Source: Corythucha ciliata
Taxonomy: Eukaryota > Arthropoda > Insecta > Hemiptera > Tingidae
Direction: 5' to 3'
Assembly: GCA_038030265.1 (NCBI GenBank)
Contig: CM075943.1
Coordinates: 47,554,001-47,618,000 of the forward strand
Length of the DNA: 64,000 nt
In this document: piece by piece, positions 53,435-64,000 of the stretch
Position numbering within the stretch: position 1 is the first letter of the stretch
Layout of the letters: every line of letters starts with the position of its first letter
Position numbers and translations under genes: made by a program
Notes under the pieces: generated by a model
Seen by the model: only the letters and a program-made list of their open reading frames with translations
What the model was told of the DNA's origin: nothing
Databases searched by the model: none

Positions 53435-53788
53435 ATGCAATCATTACCTACAAATAAAATAGAAGGCGTTCCACGGAGGTACGAGGTGATTGTTGGAGAA
53501 AGAAGGTATCAAAGAAATCGAAAGGCTTTAGTCGGATCTAAAAGACCAATCAACCACGAAACATCGCGAAAACAAAGATATACATGGCCACTTCTAGAAG
53601 ACAACGCACGAAATTGGAAAGAAACGAGAAGAAGATCATCCGTAAGCGTTCCTACCAACGAGCAACCTGAAATGTGTGAAAAGAGTCGTTCAAGTGAAGT
53701 GGACGAGAAATTCAGAGAAGCTACGCCGGATAAATTGAGGCGTTCTCAAAGAATAAGACGTCCTCCAAATCGACTGGCATATCCTTGA
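53435..53788 (+). pseudogene. Gypsy integrase C-terminus (second element)
   Basis: Contains IEGVPRRYEVIVGERRYQR-like residues (shown in part: VPRRYEVIVGER, YQRNRKAL) and the diagnostic end LRRSQRIRRPPNRLAYP with stop at 53788. The upstream pol is absent. It faces away from the minus-strand gypsy, so the two fragments are joined back to back. Confidence 0.75.
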
Positions 53789-53792
53789 TCTT

Positions 53793-53900
53793 GAAGGAAG
53801 GGAGGATGTGATACAGCTATATGTGTCACATGGTTGGAATAATTAAATTGAAAAATAAACAGTTTTGAATTTGTTCGATTTGAATAAACTTGGAGTTTTT
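53793..53900 (+). repeat. Polypurine tract and start of 3' LTR
   Basis: GAAGGAAGGGAGGA precedes TGTGATACAGC at 53807, the canonical TG start of an LTR. AATAAA occurs soon after. The right LTR edge is not visible to me. Confidence 0.6.
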
Positions 53901-54285
53901 ATTGCAAGCCTAAAACAGAAATCAAATTTATGGATTTGGTTCGTTCAAAAACAAAATTTCGTCACTTTGGCGCTCGCAAGTCCTACAGTTTTGCGTATTT
54001 CCGCTCTTTCAAAATGCAACCAACCAAAAAAACCCAATTTTCGACAATTTGGCTCTTTCAAACATTTTTTCAAAGATTTTTATTTTTTTAAAACGTATCA
54101 TTGAACGGATTTTCCTCGTTCAAATCTCAGCAAATGCACTGGGATCATGGGGTCCTGTGAAACCTCAAGTCTCGGTGGTGAAATCCACTATAGTCTGCTT
54201 CGTGGTGTGTATTCGCGGTTTTTGAAATTCCTGAAGGCCCTGCAATCCCTCTCAAATCCCACCGTCTTTACGAAAAAGGATGACA
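53901..54285. other. No gene recognised
   Basis: This may include the rest of the LTR. No coding motif was seen. Confidence 0.3.
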
Positions 54286-54289
54286 TCAT

Positions 54290-55741
54290 TTAGTTTAGAA
54301 ACACTGTTGATCGCCGTGTCGGTGGGGCAACTTCGGCCATGCGACTTCTTGCAGCCCAGTAAAGTTTTGCAGTCCGGTGAAAGCGGTCGTCATCTTCGGT
54401 CAGTGTGGATCTCACATCCTGTAGAGCTCTGCATGTCTCGAGGTGTTCACCGTCCATTTCACCGGTCCCGCACAATTCACAATCTGGTGATGATTTCACG
54501 CCTATCCTGTGCAGATGTTTCTGGAGAAAATCATGGCCGGTCAATGTGCGAAAGCAGGCAACTCCAACTTTCCTGGGAAGATCCGCTGGTATTTGACCGC
54601 CACTTCTTGCTAGGGATTCCCATTTCTTCCCGCCAGCGCGCTCAGCATGCTCAGTAGCCAGGGTCCCCAGAATCTTTCTTTGAGCATCTCTTCTTGCGGC
54701 ATACTGCGTTACTGGCATGGTTGGTTGGGTCATCTCCGAGCCTTCCTTTGACAACCGATCGGCCATCTCGTTTCCAAACAGGCCACAATGAGAGGGCACC
54801 CACTGGATTGTCAAACGGCTACCTTTTTTAAGCAGTACATCCGCCAATCTCCTACACTCCCGGACAGTCGAGGAGTCACCGGATTGTCCAGATCCTGTAA
54901 CGGCTGTGATGGCTGCTTGGGAATCGACCAGGATTACCATATCAGGGATTTGCTCCAGTTTCAGACACTCCTCCAGCGTCAACTGGATCGCCTTGACCTC
55001 CCCGTCGAAATTTGTGGCAACAATTCCAACTGGTGCTTTGATCTGGAAGGCGGAGGAAAACACGCCTGCACCAGCGTTCCTCGTGGCATCTTTAGCGGAA
55101 CCATCTGTATATACTCGCAGCCATAGGGGGTTAGGGTACCTTTCATTGAGGGTCTCCGGAGCCGTCATTCTCAGCTCGGAGATGGATGACTGTCCCTTTT
55201 TCACATCCCTGGTCAGGTCAAGTCTGCCCTCTGCCCTGCGCCACGAAGTAAGCTCACCCTCAATATGGAATGTCTCCCGAGGACCGGGGGTGATGTCATG
55301 TCTTCGCTCTATGGTTTCCACAACTGAGGAGAAGTTTTGCTGTGTACAGAGTCTCTGGGACACCACTTCCTCCCTCTGCCAGTATGGATCTTCAAGTCTG
55401 TGGAGCCTCTCCTTCATGGCTACTGCTGCGATTTCTCTTCGGACGCTAAGGGGCTCAATTCCGGTCTGCAGTTCCATCGCTGCAATGGGGGTGGACTGGG
55501 ATGCTCCTGTAACTAGCCTCAGGGCAACATTTTGCGTTTTGTCCAGCTTTTCTAGGGTTGTTGCTGAGGCTGTTATCATCACCTCCCCCCCGTACTCCAT
55601 CACTGGACGAACATACGTTTTGTACGTGAGAGCTAGCAGATCCTGATGAGCGCCCCACTTTGTTCCTGTGAGACGCTTCAGTAGCTGGGTACGTTTCGCT
55701 CCCTTGGCCTGAAGCCGCTCCACATTCCTTATCCAGTTCAA
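54290..55741 (-). CDS. LINE ORF2: RT thumb, RNase H and C-terminal finger (483 aa)
   Basis: Intact minus frame. Residues 1-110 form the RT thumb (VRPVMEYGGEVM, QNVALRLVTGA). A full RNase H follows with the catalytic set D213 (YTDGSAKD), E248 (FDGEVKAI), D273 (LVDSQAAI) and D328 (GNEMADRLS), plus WVPSHCG. The tail has FRTLTGHDFLQKHLHRIG and the finger CELCGTGEMDGEHLETC. Having both RNase H and the finger intact suggests a fairly recent copy of an I-like LINE. The palm lies upstream in other frames (55742-56817). Confidence 0.85.
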   Translation of the reverse strand: MNWIRNVERLQAKGAKRTQLLKRLTGTKWGAHQDLLALTYKTYVRPVMEYGGEVMITASATTLEKLDKTQNVALRLVTGASQSTPIAAMELQTGIEPLSVRREIAAVAMKERLHRLEDPYWQREEVVSQRLCTQQNFSSVVETIERRHDITPGPRETFHIEGELTSWRRAEGRLDLTRDVKKGQSSISELRMTAPETLNERYPNPLWLRVYTDGSAKDATRNAGAGVFSSAFQIKAPVGIVATNFDGEVKAIQLTLEECLKLEQIPDMVILVDSQAAITAVTGSGQSGDSSTVRECRRLADVLLKKGSRLTIQWVPSHCGLFGNEMADRLSKEGSEMTQPTMPVTQYAARRDAQRKILGTLATEHAERAGGKKWESLARSGGQIPADLPRKVGVACFRTLTGHDFLQKHLHRIGVKSSPDCELCGTGEMDGEHLETCRALQDVRSTLTEDDDRFHRTAKLYWAARSRMAEVAPPTRRSTVFLN

Positions 55742-56860
55742 CTTGTTGTCGAACGTGACTGCCAGATAGGTGGCTTCATTTGTCTTCTCAATTGGTTCTT
55801 GGCCGTACCACTGGGAGACGGGAGGGGGCTTTCACAGCTGGAAATTAGTTTTACTGGGGTTTACTCGAAGTTCATTACTGTTGGCCCAGGCCCGGAGGGC
55901 TTTCATTGCCTTGTTAAGGCATTCTTCTAGTGCCGGGATAGAACTGCTTGTCGCCCAGACCACAAGGTCGTTGGCGTACAGAAGACAGTTGAGGCCCGGT
56001 ATTTTTTGAAGTTCGAGCACCACGTCGTCAATCATCAAGTTGAAAAGAGTCGGACTGAGGACGGACCCCTGCGGTAGGCCTTGCTTCGTTTGTTTGACGG
56101 GGATGTGGCATCACGGTACCTTACCCGAAGGTAACGTTGGGCGAGGAAGGACCTTATGAAGCCGTACATTCTACCATGTATCCCCTTGTCAATAAGCTTT
56201 TCCAGCAGCCTCCTCCTCCACACAACATCAAAAGCAGTGCTGAAGTCGACGAAAACAGCCAGCGTGCTCCGCTTTCGCTGGAAACCATTCTTAACCTCTT
56301 CCGCCAAGCGAATAACATGTTCCATGGTGCTTCTATTTGCCCTAAATCCAGCTTGAGCGTTAGACAGGGTCTTGTGCTTATTCAAGAAGATCTGCAGACG
56401 ATGCAGGGCCATCCTTTCAGCTAGCTTGCACAACACACTTGAAAGGGCAATAGGCCGATAACTTTCGGGTCGGTCTGGGTACCCTGGAAGTTGGTATTGG
56501 TCCAGGTTATCTGCCGCAGCTCCAGCTTCCACTATCCCCAGTACGTCAATATCTTGAGCATAAATTTCGTTCTTCAATTCGGAGAACTTGTCCTGTGTAA
56601 GGCCGCCTGCGTTCCAGAACAGTGTTCTGAGCAGCGCGTTGTCCGGGCCTTGAAAAAGGCAATTTAAACGAGACGGTATTGTCATTTTCTCGTGCTTTTG
56701 TCGCTTGTATTTGTGATGGGCTGGATTCTTTCGGTGACGGTGTTGGTCTGTTAGCACTACCCGGGGGGCACCTGAGCAGGAGTGAAGTTCGAAAAACTTT
56801 GCTCGGAGGTCGACCAAAAATTGCCCCCCTATGAGGCAGCATTGCCACTGTATGTTTACC
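55742..56860 (-). pseudogene. LINE ORF2: endonuclease start fused to RT palm
   Basis: In one 260-residue frame (56035-56817), an endonuclease start (LFWNAGGLTQDKFSEL, IDVLGIVEAG, YQLPGY) runs directly into PESYRPIALSSVLCKL, AVFVDFSTAFDVVW (motif A) and FLAQRYLRVRY. Most of the endonuclease and the linker are therefore deleted in frame. A shift near 56040 leads to 56038-55832, with LLYANDLVVWATSS: here the catalytic motif is YAND, with Asn replacing the first Asp, which should inactivate it. The 5' boundary is near 56860. Confidence 0.75.
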
Positions 56861-58586
56861 TACCTACCCAGAAAAACGAACGACGGATGGAATATTGTAC
56901 GTATAGTTAATCTTCGAGGAATGACCCTATACCCCTAGCCACTGTCGAGGCTTTCTTTTTTCTTTAATCCATTATTTTGTTCCAAAAAAGTCTCTTTCTT
57001 CCTTATCAACCAAACTTAATGGGTTAGAAAGTCCTCATTTTCCCTTTATTGCCCCATCGTATTTCGCCAATTAAACCCCGCCCCCTAACCCTTTACAACC
57101 TCTACTTTTTTCCAGATATTTTTAGGCTGCTGTGTGTTAAATCACATGAAAATTGGCTGTCCTCCTCCTCCCCACCCATTCCAATTCCTCTAACTACACA
57201 CCTTCAGTTAATAACCGAGTCGGCCCCATAGGTGAAGGGTTGTGAGCTTCGTTCATTGCCAAAAAAAAAAAAAGACCACATGCTGCCGCCGTCGTCTCAA
57301 TTAGAAAGAACCTTGTTTATCGGCTCCTTTGAGAAAGAGATTCAAGAGATGCCTCCCTCCCTCCCTTCGCACCATTACCTTTCGAAACAGACTATTTTCT
57401 ACCTAATTAAGATTTTATAATCAACGAGAAAAAGAATCTTTAGTGCTTTTCAAAATGGAGTGGGGCGGGGAAAGGATAGAACCAACACGGATGGGGTCAA
57501 TTATTCTAACGTTGCTCCACATATGAGTTTTAGATGACGTCGAAATGAGTGAGCGAGAGGGAGGAAAAAGGCCAGACCAGGTTTCTAACGGAGTTCTATC
57601 AAGGGACTTAGAAAGAGAGTTCAACGCCGTTTCAAGAAGGCAAGTTTTTTTTTTTTTTTTAAACAATTCACAACATTGCCTTTCTCACACTCGATTCTTA
57701 CGAAATGAATTATGCCACAAAATATACGCAAAATTTGAAACGTACGCTCTCGTTGAAGCAACTCATTCCGCTCACAATTCAACAGAATTTTCTATTTCAA
57801 AGTTGTCGACCACCCAAATCACACTACTAGCGTGTTGGATGTGGCAGAGAGAGGAAAGTGACTGTTTTTTTTCAATATGTCAAGCTTATTTATGGTTACC
57901 GGATGTTTATTAAAAATTATTAAGGAACGTTAGTTAATTACTTTCTTTCAGTGCAAAAAAAACAACAACTTGAGATGTATAGGCACGCATTTTTTACAGT
58001 TAAAGCAGCGTTTGAGCCTCAAATGTCAACCGGTTGTACGACTCAATAAAAAAAACAACGAAATATTGGAATGACATACAAACGTTGTCGATTTGACTCA
58101 ATTTTTTTTGCTGAAAAATGCAGTCCTTTCGCTTATGGAAACTGTAGTATAGCAGTGACGAAAGGAAAGTTAATAAACTTAGTCGAAGCCGGAAGAACAG
58201 GTGTGGGCGGGTGCTCTGTTTCAACAATAGAAGTTGAGGTGAATTGTGAAGGGAGTGTAGGAGAGGAGGGGGGGGTGTTTTGACGGTGCCCTTTTAGATG
58301 ATGGAAACCCCTCTCACAAACTTGTTGGCCACTTTTTTCCACAACTTATGCGAGGAGTAAAATTCCCACATGGTCCACATGATGTTAATGAGGATACGGT
58401 TCCTCCCCCGCCTATTCACCCCTCACCCTTGAGAAAAAAGGACAGATAACAACCGTATTTTTGACGGGAGGTGAAGGGAATGATGCCGGCGAGCGAGAGG
58501 TATTGAAGCGACGGTGGGATAGGGGGGGGGGGCTCTCCAGGTGGGAAAGAAGAGGAAGACGAAGAAGAAGGAAGGAAAAAGAAGTG
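56861..58586. other. No gene recognised
   Basis: AT-rich sequence with homopolymer runs (poly-A near 57262, poly-T near 57647). Open frames of 60-120 residues lack family motifs. Confidence 0.35.
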
Positions 58587-58641
58587 TCAGTCGGAGGCAG
58601 TGCAGTCGGTGTTTACAATAACTCGCGAGCGGTCTCCTCGT
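58587..58641 (+). promoter_or_regulatory. Candidate promoter initiator and 5' UTR exon
   Basis: TCAGTC at 58587-58592 matches the arthropod initiator. It sits after a purine-rich tract and in a CpG-rich patch. A donor-like CTC|GTGAGT occurs at 58639/58640. No TATA box is evident. This is a sequence-based guess. Confidence 0.3.
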
Positions 58642-58831
58642 GAGTAAAAAAACACTAAAAAGTAACGGGGTCTCCAGCAACACTCCTTGGCCTGACGTTT
58701 CCGCGATAAGCTCAAGAAAAGTGTCACACTAGAACGAATGACGCCGCCCATCGGACCTCCACCGGCTTCGACGGAATCTTTAATTAAATTTCGCCGAAAT
58801 TCGAACCAAGTCGAAAGAAAATCGTCTTCAG

Positions 58832-59044
58832 ACGGTGGGTTCGGGAAGGTATGAGCCGGTCGGGTTCGGGAGGCGGTGGTGGTTGCTGGGACAAGTGCGT
58901 GCAGTGGGGCGATTTTCTCGGTGGTGGAGGCGGCAACGGCGGCAGTGGAGTTGGAATGGGAATTGGAGCGTTTGGCGACCGGCGAATTTCAAGCGACCCG
59001 CGATTTCGACAGGTCGTTAATGGAAAAGCGAATGGAACCTTAGC
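58832..59044 (+). CDS. Candidate first coding exon, glycine-rich (unknown gene)
   Basis: An acceptor-like CGTCTTCAG ends at 58831. The ATG at 58851 opens a GC-rich frame with a Gly/Ser-rich start, CWDKCVQWGDFL, more glycine repeats and DRRISSDPRFRQVV. A good donor (GCCA|GTAAGT) follows at 59044/59045. Base composition differs sharply from the AT-rich surroundings, as first exons often do. I do not recognise the gene and no second exon was found. Confidence 0.35.
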
Positions 59045-62000
59045 CAGTAAGTCATTTTTGTAAAAGGTGAAACAACGATTTTCTAGCACCTCTTCACACC
59101 CCTAGAGGGCCCTCCCTGGACTCAAAGCGAAAGAAAAACCGTTTTTAAAGTTATTTAAAGACCACACTTCACTGAATCTGTGGCATCCCAACCTAAAAAG
59201 TATTAGATGACTTGGGAGTAAGAAAGATCAAACCAGAAACTGCTCATTACTCGTAATTTTCTACAGGAAAAATCCCCTTCTTCAGCTACTTCCTTCATCC
59301 GCTGTAAACTACTGCAATTAATTTGTCCATTACGACAGCCATTAAATAATATTTTAAAATTCAAGCATCTCGCTCAATTAACAGAGGCGACAACATTTTA
59401 AATTCCAACCTGGGAAGCCCGTGAGGACGTCACCATTTTTTATGTAGACTTCTCTCCCCAAACCGACATAATGAAAAAGTGTACATTTTCGGGTGGGGAG
59501 GATTAAAGAAACGGATAGGGTTTAAAATAGTCATGAAAAAGAGGCGAACAAACAATTGTCAATAAATTCGCTGGACGAAGAGAAAGACACTTAAATGCCC
59601 TTGGTTTGACAACTGTGTAATTAGTTTACGTGTTTTTCTCTTATTAGAACAATATTATGTGTGCCTATAAACGCACTTTTAGGTCGGGATGAAATGTGCA
59701 AATTGCACAGAGGGTCCTGAATGTTCTGGGGGGTGTCGCTACTTGGGAGAGGAAAGGGTGAGACGCGTATTCTTTTATTTGATAGCTGTAAAAAGCGCCT
59801 GTCGCGTTTTAACTGCAATCTTTCTCTTCCTGCCAGTGGCAGTATAACGGTAAAGTTCGAATGTTTTCCCATCGGTTGATTAGCCATCAATATCTCGTTT
59901 TGGGTTTATTTCTTGTAGGGGAAGGGGTAAATTTCATTCCTACCAAGCAAATGCAACTCTGGATTGCACCATGGCATTTGCACAGTTGAGATGTACACTG
60001 TGTTCCTGAGCTGCTCGCGCTCCTAATTCATTAATTCCCATCCTCCTGCTGGTTCACACCAAGCGTGATGCCACAGGAAATTCTAGAATAAGTCGGATCT
60101 TTTTAACGAAAGGATCTAAGCATAGAGTGTGTGACAGGTAGAGGGGGTACGGGAAAGCAAATTCAAACTTTCAATTCAATGTAATGAATAAACAATGTGA
60201 CATTACCGCCATGGTAGGTATACACATCCATTTTCCTTAGAAGACTTCGCTTTGTCCCCGTTTTGTTCAAGTAAAAGTTTCTATTTATTCAAAAGATCTC
60301 TGAGTACCAAACGACACAAATTAAATTTTTCTTCCTTTAAAAAAAACTTTAAAAAACTGAATAAAGCTCTATTTGTTTTTTCTCACGCTCTTTCGCGGTT
60401 GTGTACGTATACACAAACGTCCTCGGAGTCCCCCCAGCTCTCGGTTACATAACTTCATGACTCCTCTCGCTCTTTAGGAGTTCTTTTGCCCTCTAAGGGA
60501 AGGGGAAGGGGGACATGCAATTAGATTGCACTGATTTAATGACCGGCAAGGACACGGGAAACTATATAAAAAAGTTCAAAGACGCAAAAAAAAAACAAAA
60601 AAAAAACTCATTAGGAACAATACCCAAGCTATTAATTTATTTCCATCTTACTATTGGAGGGGATTTAATAAAAGCGTCCTTCACGATATTCAATGATTTT
60701 TTTTCGAAGGGAAATTAAGCAAAATAACCATATATCTCAAATCTGTCACCTTTGATGCCTCATTTGCCTAATTCCCTGAATCGTTTGACCCCAAATTTGC
60801 CTTAATAGATAGCTTCAACATCGAAGAAATTATTGTTGGAATGGGTGAGTTCGGATCAGGATGAGGAAGGTTGGGTGGAATACTTGTAATGTTTGGAAAC
60901 GTGATTTCCAGGAGCAAGACAAAAAAAACGAGATGCCACGACGCGTCTCCTAGTTTTTTTTTTCGTTTCTTCAAAAGGGGAGCACAATTATCCGGGTGGA
61001 AATTACACCAGGAGACGACCTTGCCTTTCGAAGTTTCGATCATACATACAAGGGGGATGGTTGTAGACTGGGTAATTGTGATGCGGGGGGTGGAAAGGAG
61101 AGGGTATGAATAAAATAACAGACAAATAAAAAAAAATCGAGTCAATTGGAAGAGTCTGGAATAGGGAACGTGGTTAAAAAAAAGGGCGTAATACCTATAC
61201 TCATTCGCTTTGACTTTTAGATTTTATTTCTCGGTGTGTTCACCTAACCTGAGCTCATTTCATTGCGAAAAAATGCATTTTTCTTTTTAAGAAATTAAGG
61301 TAATCGACATCAACCACCTCCCCCACTCTACCCTGCTAACATCCTGAATTCCTCACCACGGCAAGAATACAGCACGGTCTATGATTTCTTGAATACCGTT
61401 GGCTAACCATTGTAACAACCCGTTGCGAGGAATAAATTGGTTTCGCTTTTTCGGTGTGTTATAATTACAACTCTATCGAATCCCTTCCCCCTTCGCATAA
61501 TGTTTAATTTGCGGCATGATTGAGGGGGGGGGTGGGTTAAGGTGATGAACACTAGTTAGGAGACTCCGAAACGTTCACTTGGAAGTTTCGGGGTAGGAGA
61601 GTTGGGGGATAAATTAACCTTTTCAGTTTGGGAATAGGGGGGGAGGGGACAAAACAAAAAACCATGGAGGGTGGGTGGCGGGTCTTTGGAGCATGAATAA
61701 ATCGTCAATTTTTGGCCACGATTTTTCGCAACGAAAAAAAAAAAATAGAATGTGTAGGAGGGCTGTTAGCGTAAAAACTATCCAAGGGAGCTCCCTCCCA
61801 GGGCATCCCTTCTCACGAAATATAGACGTAAAGTTTAGCCCTATTAGACTATGGGGGCAATTGCAGACAAAATATCAAGTTTCGTCATTACTTTGGACGG
61901 GTTAGGGGATCTATTGTACTTTCTAGCCTTGAGGCGTCCATCGATTCAGCTGTGTGACATTTATCCATCGCGGGCGGGCGCACGAGTCTTCAACTGTCCG

Positions 62001-62500
62001 CCCCTTTCTCATCGTACACTATTGAAAAACATTTCGTTTTATTTAAACGCGCAAAACATCTTCTTATCTCCCACACACACTCCATCCCATTTGGTGAATT
62101 TTGGCCACGGCACAAGAATATGAATGCGGAAGACCCTGAGGGGAGGGTTACGGTCTCTGTCAATACAAGACAAAACTGTTCCGTCCCTCACGCCTATTTG
62201 TGTAATATCGCCGTTGTTTGCATGGGAAGAAAAAGGCAACACAGTTTTTTTCCCCCTGTTTTGACTGGCCTTCGTGTTTATGTAACCCATTAAAAAAACA
62301 ATACCTTACGCTCCAAACAAGGAAGACGAGTTGATTTTAACGCACGACCAGGTGACAGTCATACCCAAAAGAAAACAAAAAGTTGAGCTTCTTCCATAAG
62401 CCAATAAGAACTTTACCCCGATCGAATCCACTACGAAACAACGAAACATAAAAAAGTCAATCCTTAATTTTTTTTTTTTACTATTCAATATTTTTATTTA
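59045..62500. other. No gene recognised; possible intron
   Basis: If the exon at 58832-59044 is real, this could be its intron. It contains several homopolymer runs and no coding frame with a recognisable domain. Confidence 0.35.
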
Positions 62501-62539
62501 CATGTTTTTAAGTCTACAATGTTGAAAAATGCCTCCCTA

Positions 62540-63123
62540 TGTCAATTCAATGTAGAGCATCGTCGTATTGTTTTCACCAAGGCAAAATTTCAATTATTCG
62601 ACAAATAACAAATCAATTGGTGATTCCCGATGTTGCTCAACCATCTCTTGGAAGGGGTAGGGGTGCACCGTCCTCTAGCCCCAGGGCTGTATCCTCCTGT
62701 TCGATATCAGGGTCGTCCCTTCTCGCTGACCTCTGTGTTCTTCTGGAACCCCGCAGCCGAAGTGAAACTGCCCTTATGGTTGCTATTTGCAGTTTTGTCT
62801 TTACATACCCCGACACGACCGAGCGTTTGTTTGTTCCATTTCTCTGCCAGTGATTCCACTAGGCGTTGGACGAAAGCTCGGAACTCCCTGTGAAGGACGC
62901 CTTCGCATGAAGGTGATGAGGGGACAGAACGAGCCGTGTTCTGCTGCTGCATCGTATTTCCTGTGTTTGGCTCGTGCTGCTTCTTCGGCGACTGCTGACC
63001 CCATTCGCGGGTGGAGTAGGAAGAGGCGTCAGCGTTTATCACGCGGATATCGTAAAACGACGCCCTCTCCCTGTCCCATACTCCGTGAGCCTTAATATCG
63101 GCCATTAGGCCTGGCTGTCCCAT
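62540..63123 (-). pseudogene. Retroelement ORF C-terminal part (uncertain class)
   Basis: On the minus strand ADIKAHGVWDRERASFYDIRV is present in part as KAHGVWDRE and FYDIRVINADASSY. It is followed by a basic helix, then FRAFVQRLVESLAEKW. This order (L-A-D-like, F-D-I-R-V, then a helical end) matches a protein type I know from RT-bearing repeats of marine invertebrates and arthropods. Class assignment (LINE or DIRS-like) is open. Confidence 0.5.
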
Positions 63124-63178
63124 AGTGTGCCTTCGCGCATGACTGGCTCGACCATCACTCCCCTGAATGCTTGCCTGG

Positions 63179-64000
63179 TCAGCCCTGCCACCACATCCCG
63201 GATCTGATCGTGGCCCTGCTTAACCAGCCCTCCATGTTTGCAGTTGAGTGCATGGCCCGCACCCATCGCAGCTTCCCTGAAGACTGAGCATTGGTTTCGA
63301 GAACCTTAAGCAAAGTGCATCCTGGAACTGGGTTGAAGTGAGATCCGGACCATCTGCCACAGTTGGTATTATTGACAGCCATTGAGAGGCGTTCTCGTCT
63401 ATAATCCGCTGCAGCGTCCGTCTTGCCTCTGAAGCCAACCCCTCCACCACCTGCTGGCTTTTCTCGGAACCCACGCTGCTTACGGGCTGCTTGCTCCTGG
63501 GTGACTCTCATGGCGTGTCTGTTTCCATCAAACTCAGCCCCTGTTGAAACGGATTCGGCCAGCACTGACGTTGCCCTCTGTGAGGTACCCCACCTGACAT
63601 CTGCGGTTTGTACTGGGTCTTCTATGGCTAGGCCCCCCATGTTTCACAGGGGAGGGCGAGGAGTTCGTGTTCAGTTGTGGAAGGGGTCCACCCCAGGATT
63701 GCCGGAGTCTTATTGCGTCCCTGAGTGGCTCATACTCTTCCACACACCCTTGCACTACACGTTGTAGATACGCCCATTCCATTTGAAGAGACTTGGTGAA
63801 AGCTGTGTATGTTGCTTGGGGACTTTTTTGGGCACACTCTGCAAATGAGTCTATGTGGTCTATCCATTTTGTGACTTTATCCCTCACATAATCCTCTGCG
63901 CCTGTTGAGCCGATGATGCCTCCCAAATATCTATGAGACCTGACTACCCTGAGCTCTGGGAACAACTGTCTCGCCTCTTCTTCCTTTCCTGGTTTTACTA
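63179..64000 (-). pseudogene. Retroelement RT-distal region, runs off the window
   Basis: 63965-63534 reads HRYLGGIIGSTGAEDYV, PQATYTAFTKSLQMEWAYLQRV (in part KSLQMEWAYLQRV) and similar RT-thumb-like residues, and is open at the right edge. Overlapping frames at 63640-63179 carry GGLAIEDPVQTADV and, in another frame, ENASQWLSIIP and CDGCG. At least three frameshifts separate the pieces from 62540-63123. Confidence 0.55.

Noticed and set aside
54906..55646. 246-residue plus frame as a gene
   Set aside because: Antisense of the LINE RNase H frame, which has all four catalytic residues.
58423..58683. Minus-strand Pro/Leu-rich frames near the GC-rich island
   Set aside because: Low-complexity antisense of a purine-rich tract with no start context or motif.

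Overview
This window looks like repeat-rich nuclear DNA from an arthropod, probably an insect. The evidence is the mix of Jockey-type and RNase H-bearing LINEs, gypsy-type LTR elements (one with an env-like gene), a Penelope-like element, a Tc1/mariner-type transposase with a DUF4817-style N-terminus, MITEs, tRNA-derived SINEs and satellites, plus splice-site and poly(A) signals. I cannot name the species. Two 500-base N runs (10457-10956 and 39757-40256) are assembly gaps. No bacterial gene, operon, CRISPR array or rRNA was seen, and no complete host gene can be proved.

Layout, 1-17 kb: two copies of a roughly 4-kb block (A, 350-1065 plus 5585-8920; B, 12494-16400) share the same minus-strand LINE, the same 320-bp MITE, the same internally deleted gypsy element and the same 135-bp palindromic MITE. 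Copy A is split by a 4.5-kb TIR transposon flanked by TA, which itself carries a LINE and a small spliced-looking gene. Copy B is interrupted by a Jockey LINE. Between the copies lie a LINE tail with a Harbinger-like MITE, a THAP-like relic and a gap. 17-23 kb: a Penelope-like element with GIY-YIG endonuclease stands head-to-head with an apparently identical truncated copy, and hammerhead-like motifs sit at its ends. 23-27 kb shows nothing I can assign.

27-36 kb: a broken minus-strand LINE with endonuclease, RT and RNase H, then tRNA-derived SINEs, a 1.3-kb minisatellite of 20-bp units and a 73-bp-arm hairpin. 36-44 kb: a DUF4817-type transposase inside 225-bp inverted repeats whose outer part reads as the end of a cysteine-containing ORF, a 40-bp satellite in two opposed arrays, two fused LINE fragments, and a 2.1-kb palindrome. 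44-49 kb: an errantivirus-like element with 5' LTR, primer site, gag, broken pol, partial env and a truncated 3' LTR.

49-57 kb: decayed LINEs, two gypsy fragments facing away from each other, and a long LINE ORF with RNase H. 57-62.6 kb has no clear gene apart from a GC-rich candidate promoter and first coding exon (58587-59044). 62.7-64 kb holds the broken end of a retroelement of uncertain class that runs off the window. Almost every coding stretch belongs to a mobile element and most are broken. The value of the window is its nested insertion history, inverted structures and a few possible exons captured by or adjoining transposons.
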